Shown piece after piece: positions 33,906 to 46,796 of a DNA stretch of 64,000 nt. The notes beneath the pieces are model-generated. The model was not told the DNA's origin and ran no database searches. It worked only from the letters and a program-made list of their open reading frames with translations. The stretch is from Zhongshania sp. R06B22 (GTDB lineage Bacteria; Pseudomonadota; Gammaproteobacteria; Pseudomonadales; Spongiibacteraceae), in assembly GCF_040892595.1 (NCBI RefSeq), contig NZ_JBFRYB010000001.1:372001-436000 (forward strand). Direction: 5' to 3'. How positions within the stretch are numbered: position 1 is the stretch's first letter; each line of letters opens with the position of its first letter. Both the position numbers and the translations under genes were made by a program.

Positions 33906-34715
33906 GTGGCCAAGGTATACGCAATTACCAATCAGAAAGGTGGTGTCGGCAAAACGACGACTAGCGTAAATTTGGCCGCCTCTTTGGCAGCAACTAAACG
34001 CCGTATTCTATTGGTTGATCTTGATCCACAGGGAAATGCCACAATGGGATGTGGTATCGACAAAAGTAGTCTTGAATATTCTGTCTACGATGTCTTGGTC
34101 GCTAGTAAGCCGGTCACAGAGTGCATTGTAGAGGCTCCGGACTTCGGTTTTTCAATACTCCCTTCAAACCAAGACCTCACAGCCGCAGAGGTAGAGTTAA
34201 TCAATGAAATCGGTCGGGAATTTCGTCTTCGAGAGGCACTCGCCGTGGTTGCTGATCAATACGATTATATATTGATCGACTGTCCACCATCATTGAACAT
34301 GCTCACTGTGAACGCCTTAGCGGCGTCAACCGGTGTCGTTATTCCAATGCAGTGTGAATATTATGCGCTGGAAGGCCTAAGTGCCTTAATAAATACCATT
34401 AATCGAGTCAAGCAGCTAATAAATCCAAGCTTAGAAATTATGGGGATATTGCGGACAATGTATGATGGCCGCAATAGTTTAACTAACCAAGTGACCGACG
34501 AATTACGCCGCCATTTTGGTGATAAGGTTTACAGCACGGTAATACCGCGAAACGTGAGATTGGCTGAAGCACCTAGCCACGGACTGCCCATTTTATTTTA
34601 TGATAAGCAATCTAAGGGCGCTTTGGCCTATTTAGCATTAGCCGGAGAGATATTACGGCGATCGGCGGCTACTGACATTAGCGCCAATACACAGGCTGAA
34701 CATATTCATGGTTAA
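33906..34715 (+). CDS. parA: Chromosome partitioning ATPase ParA (Soj)
   Basis: This is a 269-residue deviant Walker ATPase. The P-loop reads QKGGVGKTTTSVNLAASLA (with the signature lysine in KGG), Walker B is YDYILIDCPPSLN, and the core LVDLDPQGNATMG is intact. ParA forms gradients on the nucleoid that pull ParB-parS complexes. It has a GTG start and overlaps parB by 8 bp. The matching parS sites are inside recF in this window. Confidence 0.97.
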   Translation: MAKVYAITNQKGGVGKTTTSVNLAASLAATKRRILLVDLDPQGNATMGCGIDKSSLEYSVYDVLVASKPVTECIVEAPDFGFSILPSNQDLTAAEVELINEIGREFRLREALAVVADQYDYILIDCPPSLNMLTVNALAASTGVVIPMQCEYYALEGLSALINTINRVKQLINPSLEIMGILRTMYDGRNSLTNQVTDELRRHFGDKVYSTVIPRNVRLAEAPSHGLPILFYDKQSKGALAYLALAGEILRRSAATDISANTQAEHIHG

Positions 34716-35634
34716 AAAAAGAGGATTGGGGCGCGGCCTCGACGCACTGCTTGGGGCTTCAGCGACACCGGTAGCGATAAATCCGGAAGTAGATCTCGCT
34801 CAAATTGATAGCGCAAATAATGCTCAGCCTGATTCTGCAGCGCCAGCGACCGATGGAACCCTGCGTAATTTACCAATAGAGTTTATGCAGCGTGGGCGCT
34901 ATCAACCGCGCCGCGATATGCAACCAGAAGCGCTGGAAGAACTCGCTAATTCAATACGCTCACAAGGCATTATGCAGCCGATAGTGGTCCGCCCGATTGA
35001 GGGTGGTCGCTATGAAATTATTGCCGGCGAACGTCGCTGGCGCGCATCTCAGTTGGCCGGCTTAGACTCAGTGCCGGCACTGATTCGGGACGTTGCAGAT
35101 GAAGCTGCGGCGGCTATGGCACTAATTGAAAATTTGCAGCGTGAAGACTTAAACCCCATGGAAGAAGCACTAGCCATGGTGCGTCTGCAAAAAGAATTTG
35201 AGTTAACCCATGCTGAAATAGCTCAATTAGTGGGTAAATCCCGCACCACCATCACTAATTTATTGCGTCTTACTGGGCTTCGAGAAGAAGTCCAAAAATT
35301 ATTGGAAAATGGCGATATTGAAATGGGGCACGCCCGCGCACTGCTAGGTGTGGCCCAAGAACAGCAATCTGCAGCGGCATCCATGGTTGTTAGCAAAGGC
35401 TTATCAGTGCGACAAACTGAAGCCTTGGTGAGACGGCTAGCGGAAGACAGTATTGGCGATAAACCGAAAAAGCCGAATGCCCTTGATCCCGATGTAAAAC
35501 AATTACAGGAAACATTGTCCGAGCGTTTGGGTTCGCCAGTCTCAATCCAGCACAGTGCAAAAGGGCGCGGCACCCTAACAATCAAATATAGTAATCTCGA
35601 TGAACTCGATGGCATCCTTAACCATATAAAATAG
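34708..35634 (+). CDS. parB: Chromosome partitioning protein ParB (Spo0J)
   Basis: This 308-residue protein starts KKRGLGRGLDALLG, as in ParB proteins. The CTPase/ParB-N fold follows with GRYQPRRD (box I) and IIAGERRWRASQLAG (GERRxRA box), then NLQREDLNPMEEA. The helix-turn-helix TQ-type region (THAEIAQLVGKSRTTITNLLRL) and a C-terminal dimerisation domain complete it. It loads at parS and spreads as a CTP-dependent clamp. Confidence 0.97.
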   Translation: MVKKRGLGRGLDALLGASATPVAINPEVDLAQIDSANNAQPDSAAPATDGTLRNLPIEFMQRGRYQPRRDMQPEALEELANSIRSQGIMQPIVVRPIEGGRYEIIAGERRWRASQLAGLDSVPALIRDVADEAAAAMALIENLQREDLNPMEEALAMVRLQKEFELTHAEIAQLVGKSRTTITNLLRLTGLREEVQKLLENGDIEMGHARALLGVAQEQQSAAASMVVSKGLSVRQTEALVRRLAEDSIGDKPKKPNALDPDVKQLQETLSERLGSPVSIQHSAKGRGTLTIKYSNLDELDGILNHIK

Positions 35635-35782
35635 CTTATTTTGTGTACAAGGTGACAATGCTCACCATGATGTAGTGTTTTCAAGCAATTAATTATCTCG
35701 ATATACAGTTAAATTATTGATTGCTATAGGTTAAATAGATTTGGTGAATACATGACATTAATGTCATAAGCGCTTAAATTGG

Positions 35783-35811
35783 TTGAACATTAACCATATA
35801 GCCCCTATAAT
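35783..35811 (+). promoter_or_regulatory. Promoter of the atp operon
   Basis: TTGAAC (35783-35788), a 17-bp spacer and a perfect TATAAT (35806-35811) make a strong sigma70 promoter ~68 bp before the atpI ATG. Its presence shows that the in-frame TTG at 35783 cannot be the atpI start. Confidence 0.85.
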
Positions 35812-35878
35812 TCGCCCCGATTTTTGGATAACAAGCACGAGCACTAAATCGGCCATATTTGGCAACAGCGGTGGCATT

Positions 35879-36298
35879 ATGACAGCAGGAAAAGAGCGGG
35901 GAGATCCGCGGGCTGTTCATAAAATATCAACGCCACCGATACTGAAAATATACGGTTTTCAATGCGCGCTTGTGCTACTAGCCAGTGCCATACTGTTTCC
36001 CCTGGATAAGGTCATGGCCTATTCCTCAGTCATCGGGGGAATGATTTCCGTAGTGCCGAATGCGTATTTCGCGCGCCAAGTGTTTCGTTACGCTGGTGCT
36101 GCTTTTGCTCGGGAAGTCGCTCGGTCATTTTACCGAGGTGAATCCGGAAAATTTGTGTTAACGCTGGCTTTATTTGCTGCCACGTTTGCACTGGTTCAGC
36201 CCTTACAGGTATTTGTCCTATTCATGACATACCTAAGCGTTATGCTGCTGAATGCTGTAATACTTGCCCGCTATGCTTTACCGGGCAACAGAATTTAA
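35879..36298 (+). CDS. atpI: ATP synthase accessory protein AtpI
   Basis: This 139-residue membrane protein has about four hydrophobic helices (for example FQCALVLLASAILF and SSVIGGMISVVPNAYFA, typical of AtpI). AtpI helps c-ring assembly and Mg2+ handling but is not part of the finished enzyme. The ATG at 35879 is chosen because the promoter lies between it and the earlier open-frame start. It is first gene of the operon. Confidence 0.88.
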   Translation: MTAGKERGDPRAVHKISTPPILKIYGFQCALVLLASAILFPLDKVMAYSSVIGGMISVVPNAYFARQVFRYAGAAFAREVARSFYRGESGKFVLTLALFAATFALVQPLQVFVLFMTYLSVMLLNAVILARYALPGNRI

Positions 36299-36333
36299 AA
36301 CTTTGGTCAACGCGTTAACATTTACGAGAGTGA

Positions 36334-37275
<942 letters not shown>

Positions 37276-37291
37276 TTAACATTTTTATTAA

Positions 37292-37558
<267 letters not shown>

Positions 37559-37611
37559 TTGCCTGTAGCTAATAAACACCAACAGCAAATTCATACAGCA
37601 GAGGTATCGGC

Positions 37612-38082
37612 GTGAATATTAATCTCACACTGATTGGACAATCGATCAGCTTTCTGTTCTTTGTGTGGTTCTCCTACAAGTTTGTTTGGGGTGCTATTCG
37701 CACAGCGATGGATGAGCGTGAAAAGCAAATCGCTGACGGCCTGGACGCTGCAGATCGCGCCGGTCGTGATCTTGAGCTCGCTCAAGAAAAAGCGACTAAG
37801 CATTTGCGCGAAGCTAAAGTAGAAGCATCAGGCATTATTGATGCAGCTAACAAGCGCGCTAGCCAGATTGTTGAAGAAGCAAAAGACGTAGCACGAGCTG
37901 AGGGCGAACGCCTTAAAGCGGCTGCTGAAGCACAGATTGAGCAAGACGTGAATCGCGCGAAAGAACACCTGCGTTCACAAGTTTCAAAACTGGCTTTGGT
38001 TGGCGCTGAGAAAGTGCTTGAAGCATCTATCGATGAGTCTATCCATAAAGACATGGTCGACAAGCTGGCCGCAGGCCTTTAA
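37612..38082 (+). CDS. atpF: F0F1 ATP synthase subunit b
   Basis: This is the peripheral stalk subunit, 156 residues. One N-terminal membrane helix ([20 protein letters not shown]) is followed by a long charged, heptad-rich helix ([32 protein letters not shown]). It dimerises to hold F1 against rotation. It has a GTG start. Confidence 0.96.
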   Translation: MNINLTLIGQSISFLFFVWFSYKFVWGAIRTAMDEREKQIADGLDAADRAGRDLELAQEKATKHLREAKVEASGIIDAANKRASQIVEEAKDVARAEGERLKAAAEAQIEQDVNRAKEHLRSQVSKLALVGAEKVLEASIDESIHKDMVDKLAAGL

Positions 38083-38094
38083 GCGAGGTTGATC

Positions 38095-38631
38095 ATGGCG
38101 GAATTAAGCACAACAGCTAGACCCTATGCTAAAGCGGCTTTCGAGCACGCTTTGGCGGCATCGTCGTTAGGCGAATGGTCTGTCATGCTGGCAACAGCAG
38201 CAGCCGTCGCCCAACAAGCGGAAGTGAAGAAATTTCTAAGCTCTCCGGCGATGACAACCGAACAGCAAGCCCAGATGTTTATAGATGTCTGCGCTGATAC
38301 GTTTAATGCTGGCGGCAAAAATTTCATCAAGATTCTCGCAGAAAATAAGCGCTTGGAGTTACTTTCTACCATTAGCGAATTGTTTGAAGCGCAAAAGTCC
38401 ATCCAAGAACGCACAGTGGATGTGGAACTGACGACAGCGTTCGCGCTGGACTCAGAGTCTGAGAAACGTCTTGTTGAAGTTTTAGGCAAAAAATTGGCAC
38501 GCGAAGTCAACGTTCACACAACCATCGACCCTTTGTTACTAGGTGGTGTCATTGTGAAGGCCGGTGACTTGGTCATAGATGGCTCGGTGCGCGGTCGCTT
38601 AGCGAAACTCGCTGAAGCATTAAATTCCTGA
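38095..38631 (+). CDS. atpH: F0F1 ATP synthase subunit delta
   Basis: This 178-residue stator subunit begins AELSTTARPYAKAAFEHA, as in the family, and has the C-terminal block IDPLLLGGVIVKAGDLVIDGSV (in part LLGGVIVK). It links subunit b to the top of F1. The ATG at 38095 lies 6 bp after GCGAGG; the TTG two codons earlier is unlikely. Confidence 0.96.
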   Translation: MAELSTTARPYAKAAFEHALAASSLGEWSVMLATAAAVAQQAEVKKFLSSPAMTTEQQAQMFIDVCADTFNAGGKNFIKILAENKRLELLSTISELFEAQKSIQERTVDVELTTAFALDSESEKRLVEVLGKKLAREVNVHTTIDPLLLGGVIVKAGDLVIDGSVRGRLAKLAEALNS

Positions 38632-38662
38632 GCGTTAAGAGAATAGGATTGAGGAACAGAGC

Positions 38663-40207
38663 ATGCAGCAACTGAATCCATCCGAGATTAGCGATATTAT
38701 CAAACAGCGCATCGACAATTTAGATGTGTCTGCTCAAGCCCAGAATGAGGGCACGGTAGTATCCGTATCTGACGGTATCGTACGTATCCACGGTTTAACC
38801 GACGTGATGTACGGTGAAATGATAGAGTTTGAAGGTGGCCGTTTTGGTATGGCCCTTAACCTTGAGCGCGATTCTGTAGGTGCCGTTGTATTAGGTGACT
38901 ACCTTGGAATAGCTGAAGGTCAGACTTGTAAATGTACAAGTCGTATCTTAGAAGTACCCGTTGGTCCGGAATTGCTTGGTCGCGTTGTTGACGCACTGGG
39001 TAATCCTATCGATGGCAAGGGCCCTATTAACGCGAAGATAACCGACGCAATTGAAAAAGTTGCTCCCGGCGTAATTTGGCGTAAATCGGTAGACCAGCCT
39101 GTGCAGATCGGCTTGAAAGCCGTTGACGCGATGGTGCCAATTGGTCGTGGTCAGCGCGAGCTTATCATCGGTGACCGCCAAATCGGTAAAACCGCAATTG
39201 CGATCGATGCCATCATTAACCAGAAAACTTCTGGTATTAAATGTGTGTATGTCGCTATCGGTCAGAAAGCGTCTTCTATCGCAGCGGTTGTGCGGAAATT
39301 AGAAGAACACGGCGCTATGGACCACACTGTTGTGGTTGCAGCTACTGCGTCTGACCCAGCGTCTATGCAGTTCATCGCACCGTTCACCGGCTGTACTATT
39401 GGTGAGTACTACCGTGATCGCGGCGAAGATGCACTTATCATCTATGATGATTTGACCAAGCAAGCTTGGGCCTACCGTCAAATTTCTTTGTTGCTACGTC
39501 GCCCACCGGGCCGCGAAGCTTACCCTGGCGATGTATTTTATCTCCACTCTCGTTTGCTAGAGCGCGCAGCCCGCGTTTCAGAAGCCTACGTTGAAAAATA
39601 CACCAACGGTGAAGTAAAAGGTAAAACGGGTTCATTAACGGCTCTGCCAGTTATTGAGACCCAAGCAGGTGACGTATCGGCTTTCGTACCGACTAACGTT
39701 ATCTCTATTACTGATGGTCAGATCTTTGTCGAAACCGATATGTTTAACTCCGGTATTCGCCCAGCAATGAACGCGGGTGTATCAGTATCCCGAGTTGGTG
39801 GTGCGGCACAGACTAAGATTATTAAGAAATTGTCTGGTGGTATTCGTACCGCACTGGCTCAGTATCGTGAATTGGCTGCGTTTTCGCAGTTCGCCTCTGA
39901 TCTTGATGAAGCGACTAAAGCTCAGCTCTCAAATGGTGAGCGCGTTACCGAGTTGATGAAGCAGAAACAGTACAGCCCCCTCAGCATTGCTGAAATGGGT
40001 CTGTCTTTGTACTGTGCTAACGAAGGTCACTTGAAAAACGTTGAAGTTGCTAAGGTTCTAGATTTTGAATCAGCAATTCTATCTTTCGCCAATAGCGAAT
40101 ACGCTGGGGTTATGAAAGACATCAACGAAAGCGGTAGCTGGAACGCGGAACTGGAAGGCAAGTTCAAAGAACTCGTTGAAAAGTTCAAGTCAACTCAGAC
40201 TTGGTAA
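38663..40207 (+). CDS. atpA: F0F1 ATP synthase subunit alpha
   Basis: This 514-residue non-catalytic nucleotide-binding subunit has the P-loop [32 protein letters not shown] and the [14 protein letters not shown] block. It starts [17 protein letters not shown], which is typical. It forms the alpha3beta3 head with AtpD. A GCAA-loop hairpin follows the stop. Confidence 0.98.
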   Translation: MQQLNPSEISDIIKQRIDNLDVSAQAQNEGTVVSVSDGIVRIHGLTDVMYGEMIEFEGGRFGMALNLERDSVGAVVLGDYLGIAEGQTCKCTSRILEVPVGPELLGRVVDALGNPIDGKGPINAKITDAIEKVAPGVIWRKSVDQPVQIGLKAVDAMVPIGRGQRELIIGDRQIGKTAIAIDAIINQKTSGIKCVYVAIGQKASSIAAVVRKLEEHGAMDHTVVVAATASDPASMQFIAPFTGCTIGEYYRDRGEDALIIYDDLTKQAWAYRQISLLLRRPPGREAYPGDVFYLHSRLLERAARVSEAYVEKYTNGEVKGKTGSLTALPVIETQAGDVSAFVPTNVISITDGQIFVETDMFNSGIRPAMNAGVSVSRVGGAAQTKIIKKLSGGIRTALAQYRELAAFSQFASDLDEATKAQLSNGERVTELMKQKQYSPLSIAEMGLSLYCANEGHLKNVEVAKVLDFESAILSFANSEYAGVMKDINESGSWNAELEGKFKELVEKFKSTQTW

Positions 40208-40213
40208 GACGTT

Positions 40214-40235
40214 AAGCTGCGCGCAAGCGCAGCTT
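40214..40235 (+). other. GCAA-tetraloop hairpin between atpA and atpG
   Basis: The stem AAGCTGCGC (40214-40222) pairs with GCGCAGCTT (40227-40235) around a GCAA loop, 6 bp after the atpA stop and just before the atpG ribosome site. The T-run is short (TTTT), so it is more likely an mRNA stabiliser or processing site than a full terminator, as atpG, atpD and atpC follow. Confidence 0.7.
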
Positions 40236-40258
40236 TTCTGCTTGAGGATTGTTGAATC

Positions 40259-41119
40259 ATGGCAGGTGCAAAAGAGATACGCACCCAGATATCCAGCATC
40301 AAGAGCACGCAAAAGATCACTAGCGCCATGGAAATGGTTGCGGCGAGTAAAATGCGTAGAGCTCAAGATCGTATGGAATTGGGTAAACCCTATTCACAGC
40401 GCATGCGCGCAGTGGTGGGCCATATCGCCAATGCTAATCCAGAGTACCGTCATCAGTATATGGTTGAACGGGAAGTTAAGCGTGTCGGCTATATTATAGT
40501 TTCTACTGACCGCGGTCTGTGTGGTGGCTTGAATACCAATGTGTTCAAAAAAGCCATTAAAGCTATGCAAGCTTGGTCGGAAGAGAATGTAGAAATTGAT
40601 TTGTGCTTATTAGGCAGTAAGGCCGGCGCATTTTTCAAGAGCCACGGCGGTAATGTGGTAGCAGCGAGAAAAGACATGGGTGAAGCGCCCAGCGTTGCGG
40701 ACTTGATTGGTAGCGTTAAGACCATGCTTGATGCATACGGCGAAGGCAAAATTGATCGCCTGTATCTGGTTGGTAATGAGTTTGTTAATACCATGACTCA
40801 GAGCCCATTTGTAAGCCAGTTACTGCCTCTGGAAGCAGAGCAAGATGACAGCCTAAAGCATCACTGGGATTATCTTTACGAGCCCAACCCTGAAGAATTA
40901 TTGGAAGGTTTGTTGACTCGCTATGTAGAGTCGCAGGTTTATCAGACAGTGGTTGAGAACGGTGCCTGTGAACAGGCTGCACGTATGATCGCGATGAAGA
41001 GCGCGACCGACAATGCTGGCGATATTATCGACGGTTTGCAGTTGGTTTATAACAAGGCGCGTCAGGCAGCGATTACCCAGGAACTGTCAGAAATCGTGAG
41101 TGGTGCGGCAGCAGTCTAG
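40259..41119 (+). CDS. atpG: F0F1 ATP synthase subunit gamma
   Basis: This 286-residue central shaft begins [20 protein letters not shown], the signature N-terminal coiled-coil helix. It has [13 protein letters not shown] in the middle and ends with the C-terminal helix [20 protein letters not shown]. It rotates inside the alpha3beta3 ring. A good AGGA ribosome site follows the atpA hairpin. Confidence 0.97.
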   Translation: MAGAKEIRTQISSIKSTQKITSAMEMVAASKMRRAQDRMELGKPYSQRMRAVVGHIANANPEYRHQYMVEREVKRVGYIIVSTDRGLCGGLNTNVFKKAIKAMQAWSEENVEIDLCLLGSKAGAFFKSHGGNVVAARKDMGEAPSVADLIGSVKTMLDAYGEGKIDRLYLVGNEFVNTMTQSPFVSQLLPLEAEQDDSLKHHWDYLYEPNPEELLEGLLTRYVESQVYQTVVENGACEQAARMIAMKSATDNAGDIIDGLQLVYNKARQAAITQELSEIVSGAAAV

Positions 41120-41162
41120 CCGTAAATAGCTTTCACCACTGAAACAGAATTTGATTATTTAA

Positions 41163-42579
<1,417 letters not shown>

Positions 42580-42581
<2 letters not shown>

Positions 42582-42599
42582 GCTCGCGCAAGCGAGCTT
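42580..42599 (+). other. GCAA-tetraloop hairpin between atpD and atpC
   Basis: The stem AAGCTCGC (42580-42587) pairs with GCGAGCTT (42592-42599) around a GCAA loop; the stem begins inside the atpD stop codon. It is the same design as the hairpin after atpA. There is no T-run beyond TTT, and atpC follows 21 bp later. Confidence 0.7.
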
Positions 42600-42620
42600 T
42601 ATGCCTAAGAGGCTATAAAT

Positions 42621-43046
42621 ATGGCTATGACTATTCATTGTGACATCGTGAGTGCAGAAGCAGAGTTGTTCTCTGGTCGTGCCAAGCTGATTGTTGCCAA
42701 CGGTACTCAGGGTGACCTGGGTGTGACCTATGGTCACGCGCCGTTGCTAACGTCCTTGGAGCCCGGTCCAATACGTATCGTTCAAGATAACGGCGAAGAG
42801 ATTATTTTCTACGTCTCTGGCGGATTTCTGGAAGTACAGCCCAATGTGGTGAGTATTCTTGCAGATACTGCTATCCGTGCTGGTGACCTCGACGAGGCAG
42901 CAGCAATGGAAGCTCAGAAACATGCACAACAAGCGATGCTAGATCAGAGTGGGGATATCGACTACTCACGCGCTGCTGCTCAATTGGCAGCGGCATCGGC
43001 TCAGCTCCGGACCTTACAGCAAATTCGTAAGTCACTGAGTAAATAG
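42621..43046 (+). CDS. atpC: F0F1 ATP synthase subunit epsilon
   Basis: This 141-residue protein has the N-terminal beta sandwich ([36 protein letters not shown]) and a C-terminal helical hairpin rich in Ala and Gln. It couples rotation and inhibits ATP hydrolysis. It is the last gene before the operon terminator. Confidence 0.97.
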   Translation: MAMTIHCDIVSAEAELFSGRAKLIVANGTQGDLGVTYGHAPLLTSLEPGPIRIVQDNGEEIIFYVSGGFLEVQPNVVSILADTAIRAGDLDEAAAMEAQKHAQQAMLDQSGDIDYSRAAAQLAAASAQLRTLQQIRKSLSK

Positions 43047-43066
43047 TACGGTTTTCCGTATGTAAG

Positions 43067-43095
43067 AAAAGGGCGGCTCTGGCCGCCCTTTTTTG
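43067..43095 (+). terminator. Rho-independent terminator of the atp operon
   Basis: GGGCGGC (43071-43077), loop TCTG and GCCGCCC (43082-43088) are flanked by AAAA and TTTTTT. This is a textbook intrinsic terminator 20 bp after atpC. Confidence 0.95.
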
Positions 43096-43163
43096 TTTCC
43101 GTTACTATCTCCCGTCACAGTGTCCCGATTACTAAAATACGTATCACCGCCAAGGGTTTAATA

Positions 43164-44534
43164 ATGACATTAGACGTAGTGATTCTGGCCGCAGGCCAGG
43201 GAAGTCGTATGCGCTCCAAACTACCTAAAGTCCTGCATAAAATTGCCGGCAAAAGTATGCTTATGCACGTGCTTGAGGTGGCAGCGCAGATCGGCGCGGA
43301 TAATACACATATTGTGATTGGTCACGGCGCAGATATCGTTAAAGAGAACATTGCCAACCACACAGTGAAGTGGTCGCTACAAGCAGAACAAAAAGGCACC
43401 GGTCACGCCGTTGCACAAGCGCTCCCAGCCATCGAAAATGACGCACAAGTTATTATTCTCTACGGCGATGTACCATTAATATCGGCAGAAACCCTAAGCA
43501 CTCTATTAGACGATAAGGCCGCTAATGCCCTGTCTCTACTGACGGTAAAGTTGGCGGACCCAAACGGTTACGGCCGCATCATTCGAGATTCAGAAGACCA
43601 AGTTGTTGCGATTGTTGAACAGAAAGATGCCAGCGCTCAGCAGTTAGCGGTGAACGAAGTCAACACCGGTATTATGGCAACCTCAGCGAGCAACCTTAAG
43701 CGTTGGCTGCCTCTACTTAAATCAAACAATGCCCAAGGTGAATATTATCTAACGGATATCGTCGCCATGGCCGTGGCGGACAATATCCCCATAGACGTTT
43801 GTCACGCTAGCCACCCCATGGAAGTTCAGGGTGCCAATAATAGGTTGCAATTACAGCAGCTAGAGCGCTTCTATCAGCAGCAGGCAGCTATTGCACTTAT
43901 GGCTAGTGGCGCAACCCTTGCTGATGCCACCCGTATCGACATTCGCGGTGTCTTACAAACGGGAGAAGACGTTTATATAGACGTCAATTGCGTATTTGAA
44001 GGCGAGGTCTCCCTAGGCGACGGCGTACGAATAGGCCCGAATTGTCATATTATCAATTCCAAAGTATCACGTCATTGCGAAGTAAAATCCAATTCGGTTA
44101 TTGAAGGCGCTGTCTTGGCGGAGTCATGCACTATTGGCCCCTTTGCTCGTTTGCGCCCCGGCACAGTGTTAGCCAGAGGCGTAAAAATTGGTAATTTTGT
44201 GGAAACCAAGAAGGCGAATATCGGGATAGATAGTAAAGTCAGCCATTTAAGTTATATCGGCGACGCCGAAATAGGACGTGATGTAAATATTGGCGCTGGC
44301 ACTATAACGTGCAACTATGATGGCGTTAATAAATTTAAGACTCAAATAGCGGACGGCGTTTTTATTGGCTCGAATACCGCGCTAGTAGCACCTGTTGCAG
44401 TGGGCAAGGGCGCGACGGTTGGCGCTGGCTCAACGATCACCGGAAATATTGCTGAAGGCGAATTAGCCGTTGCTCGCGCTAAACAAAGAAACATTAGTTC
44501 ATGGAAGCGTCCCGTTAAAAAGCCTCAGGATTAA
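43164..44534 (+). CDS. glmU: Bifunctional UDP-GlcNAc pyrophosphorylase / glucosamine-1-phosphate acetyltransferase
   Basis: This 456-residue enzyme makes UDP-GlcNAc, the precursor of peptidoglycan and LPS. The N-terminal uridyltransferase has VVILAAGQGSRMRSKLPKVL and EQKGTGHAVAQALP; the C-terminal left-handed beta helix acetyltransferase has hexapeptide repeats and the IGPFARLRPG, VETKKANIG and NYDGVNKFKT blocks. It is followed 33 bp later by glmS, the enzyme two steps upstream in the same pathway. Confidence 0.97.
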   Translation: MTLDVVILAAGQGSRMRSKLPKVLHKIAGKSMLMHVLEVAAQIGADNTHIVIGHGADIVKENIANHTVKWSLQAEQKGTGHAVAQALPAIENDAQVIILYGDVPLISAETLSTLLDDKAANALSLLTVKLADPNGYGRIIRDSEDQVVAIVEQKDASAQQLAVNEVNTGIMATSASNLKRWLPLLKSNNAQGEYYLTDIVAMAVADNIPIDVCHASHPMEVQGANNRLQLQQLERFYQQQAAIALMASGATLADATRIDIRGVLQTGEDVYIDVNCVFEGEVSLGDGVRIGPNCHIINSKVSRHCEVKSNSVIEGAVLAESCTIGPFARLRPGTVLARGVKIGNFVETKKANIGIDSKVSHLSYIGDAEIGRDVNIGAGTITCNYDGVNKFKTQIADGVFIGSNTALVAPVAVGKGATVGAGSTITGNIAEGELAVARAKQRNISSWKRPVKKPQD

Positions 44535-44567
44535 TCTGTAACAACATTATTTATAAGGATAGTATCT

Positions 44568-46397
44568 ATGTGTGGCATTGTGGGTGCGGTAGCACAGCGC
44601 GAAGTTTCCGGCATATTATTGGAAGGTTTGCGCCGCCTAGAATATCGTGGCTACGATTCTGCCGGTATGGCAATTATCGATCCATCAGGTGACATACAAA
44701 ATCGTAAACGGGTCGGTAAAGTTCAAATACTGTCCGAGGAACTCCTTGCTAGCCCGTTGCAGGGACGGGTCGGTATTGCCCATACGCGATGGGCCACCCA
44801 CGGCCAGCCCTCGGAGATAAATGCGCATCCCCATCTATCTGGTGATATCGCCCTTGTTCATAACGGTATTATAGAAAACCACGCAGAGCTACGCCTTCGT
44901 TTAGAGAAGTTGGGCTACGTATTTCTTTCTCAAACTGACACCGAAACTATCGTTCACCTAATCCATCATTATTACAAAGATCAGAAAAATATGATGGCCG
45001 CGCTTAAACTAACCATTGCTGATTTACATGGCGCTTATGGATTGGCGCTCATTAATAGCGCAGAGCCGGAAAGAATATTATGCGCTCGCAAAGGTAGCCC
45101 CCTAGTAATTGGAATTGGTATTGGTGAAAATTTTATCGCATCAGATCAATTGGCCCTAAGACAAGTTACCGATCGTTTTGTATATTTAGAAGAAGGTGAT
45201 ATCGCAGAAATCACACCTGACGAATATACTATTTATAACTCGGAATTTGAGCAGGTCTCTCGAGAAATAACTCAAATAGATACCGCTGCCGACTCAGCTG
45301 ATAAAGGCAATTATCGGCATTTTATGTTGAAAGAAATTTACGAGCAGCCATCGGTAATCCGCCGGTCTTTGGCGGGAAGATTAGGTAGTAAAAAGATTCT
45401 AATGGAGGCAATGGGTTCGCGCGCTGCGCCGATTCTTGAAAAAATTTCCTCTGTCCAAATAGTGGCCTGTGGCACTAGCTATCACGCCGGAATGGTCGCC
45501 AAATACTGGATAGAAGGACTGGCAGGTGTTCCTTGCCGAGTAGAAGTTGCCAGTGAATTCCGCTATAGGAAATTTAAAGTTCAAGATAATACTCTCTTTG
45601 TGACTATCTCCCAGTCTGGTGAAACCGCAGATACCCTTGCCGCATTAAAGCTGGCAAAAACCCTGGGTTATTCTGCATCACTCGCGGTCTGCAATGTCGC
45701 TCAAAGTTCACTAGTACGAGAGTCCGACTTATATCTAATGACTGAAGCGGGGCCGGAAATTGGCGTTGCATCCACTAAGGCGTTTACTACCCAGTTAGTT
45801 GCGCTATTATTTTTAACTGTGGCATTGGGTCGGCACCACGATATTAGCGAAGCTCAAGAAGAAGAGATTGTTAGCGCCTTAAATTCGCTTCCTGATTTAT
45901 TGACTGAAACCTTGGCATTAAATTTAGATATAAAAGAAATGGCGAATGCCTTTGCCGATAAACATCACGCCTTATTTCTTGGTCGTGGCGCCCAGTGGCC
46001 AGTTGCAATGGAGGGCGCCTTAAAACTAAAAGAAATATCATATATTCACGCTGAGAGTTACCCGGCGGGCGAGCTTAAGCATGGGCCTTTGGCACTGGTA
46101 GATGCGGATATGCCTGTTGTTGCCGTTGCGCCGAATGACCTGTTATTAGAGAAATTAAAATCAAATATCGAAGAAGTGCAGGCGCGTGGCGGGCAGCTAT
46201 TTGTCTTCAGCGACAAAGCCGCCGGATTTAAAGCGGCTAAGGGCATGAATATTATCGAGCTACCGCACTCTAGTGATGTTATCGCTCCGATTATATATAC
46301 CGTACCGCTCCAGCTACTGTCGTATCACGTTGCCATACTTAAAGGCACTGATGTTGATCAGCCGAGAAATTTAGCTAAATCAGTTACTGTAGAGTAG
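44568..46397 (+). CDS. glmS: Glutamine-fructose-6-phosphate aminotransferase (isomerizing)
   Basis: This 609-residue enzyme makes glucosamine-6-phosphate from fructose-6-P and glutamine. The nucleophile is Cys2 ([10 protein letters not shown]), with RWATHGQP and HNGIIENH in the glutaminase domain. Two SIS domains follow ([24 protein letters not shown]), and the C-terminus [13 protein letters not shown] is canonical. The 3' coding end is the sequence recognised by TnsD of Tn7-type elements in other bacteria; here an integron lies just downstream. Confidence 0.98.
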   Translation: MCGIVGAVAQREVSGILLEGLRRLEYRGYDSAGMAIIDPSGDIQNRKRVGKVQILSEELLASPLQGRVGIAHTRWATHGQPSEINAHPHLSGDIALVHNGIIENHAELRLRLEKLGYVFLSQTDTETIVHLIHHYYKDQKNMMAALKLTIADLHGAYGLALINSAEPERILCARKGSPLVIGIGIGENFIASDQLALRQVTDRFVYLEEGDIAEITPDEYTIYNSEFEQVSREITQIDTAADSADKGNYRHFMLKEIYEQPSVIRRSLAGRLGSKKILMEAMGSRAAPILEKISSVQIVACGTSYHAGMVAKYWIEGLAGVPCRVEVASEFRYRKFKVQDNTLFVTISQSGETADTLAALKLAKTLGYSASLAVCNVAQSSLVRESDLYLMTEAGPEIGVASTKAFTTQLVALLFLTVALGRHHDISEAQEEEIVSALNSLPDLLTETLALNLDIKEMANAFADKHHALFLGRGAQWPVAMEGALKLKEISYIHAESYPAGELKHGPLALVDADMPVVAVAPNDLLLEKLKSNIEEVQARGGQLFVFSDKAAGFKAAKGMNIIELPHSSDVIAPIIYTVPLQLLSYHVAILKGTDVDQPRNLAKSVTVE

Positions 46398-46428
46398 CGG
46401 GTGGTGATCAACAGAAATTGATAAAGAA

Positions 46429-46500
46429 CAATATGGACTGTCCATTGGCAATATAAACTGTCAGATTGCCATTTAGTAACAATATAGGCGGTCCTATATT
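46429..46500. repeat. Iterated repeats and palindromes just downstream of glmS
   Basis: Three related units share CAATAT-N3-C(T/G)GTC, starting at 46429, 46449 and 46480 (20 and 31 bp apart, near whole helical turns). Overlaid are three palindromes: ATGGAC-T-GTCCAT (46433-46445), GGCAAT-N12-ATTGCC (46447-46470) and AATATAGG-CGGT-CCTATATT (46481-46500). They lie 32-103 bp after the glmS stop. They could be a transposon end, a protein-binding array or a glmS 3' structure. Confidence 0.6.
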
Positions 46501-46737
46501 TAGGAGCTCAGCTTCAAGGCATGGTTAATCATATAAAGAATTTCAAATCCGAGATTTTTACTACACGTATGTGTATAGAAGGCAGGTAAAACTGGCCACG
46601 GTTTTGTAAAGCGGTATTTAGAGCGAAACTGAAGACAGGTATTGGTAATAAGCGTACGGATCTACAGTGCTTAAAATCCGTCAAGTGTGCGTAAATCATA
46701 AATCAAAGACTTGACCCCCGCTGTGCTTTGATAGCTA
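46501..46737. other. Gene-free interval between glmS repeats and the last attC
   Basis: I see no coding sequence with a ribosome site, and no transposase remnant, in this stretch. With the repeat patch it makes a 340-bp gene-free gap after glmS. Confidence 0.6.
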
Positions 46738-46792
46738 CCTAACGCTTAACTCAGCGGGCGCGTTAGCGATCCGTTGGAGTTTCTTGTTATGC
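46738..46792 (-). other. attC: attC site of cassette 5 (terminal, shortest)
   Basis: On the plus strand it runs from CTAACGC (46739-46745) to TTGTTATGC (46784-46792), ~55 bp, next to the stop of the isochorismatase gene. It contains an inner CTAACGC/GCGTTAG inverted repeat. It closes the array on the glmS side. Confidence 0.75.
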
Positions 46793-46796
46793 CAGT

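Noticed and set aside
35783..35878. Longer N-terminus for AtpI from a TTG at 35783
   Set aside because: That TTG is the -35 box of the atp promoter; the extension has no AtpI similarity.
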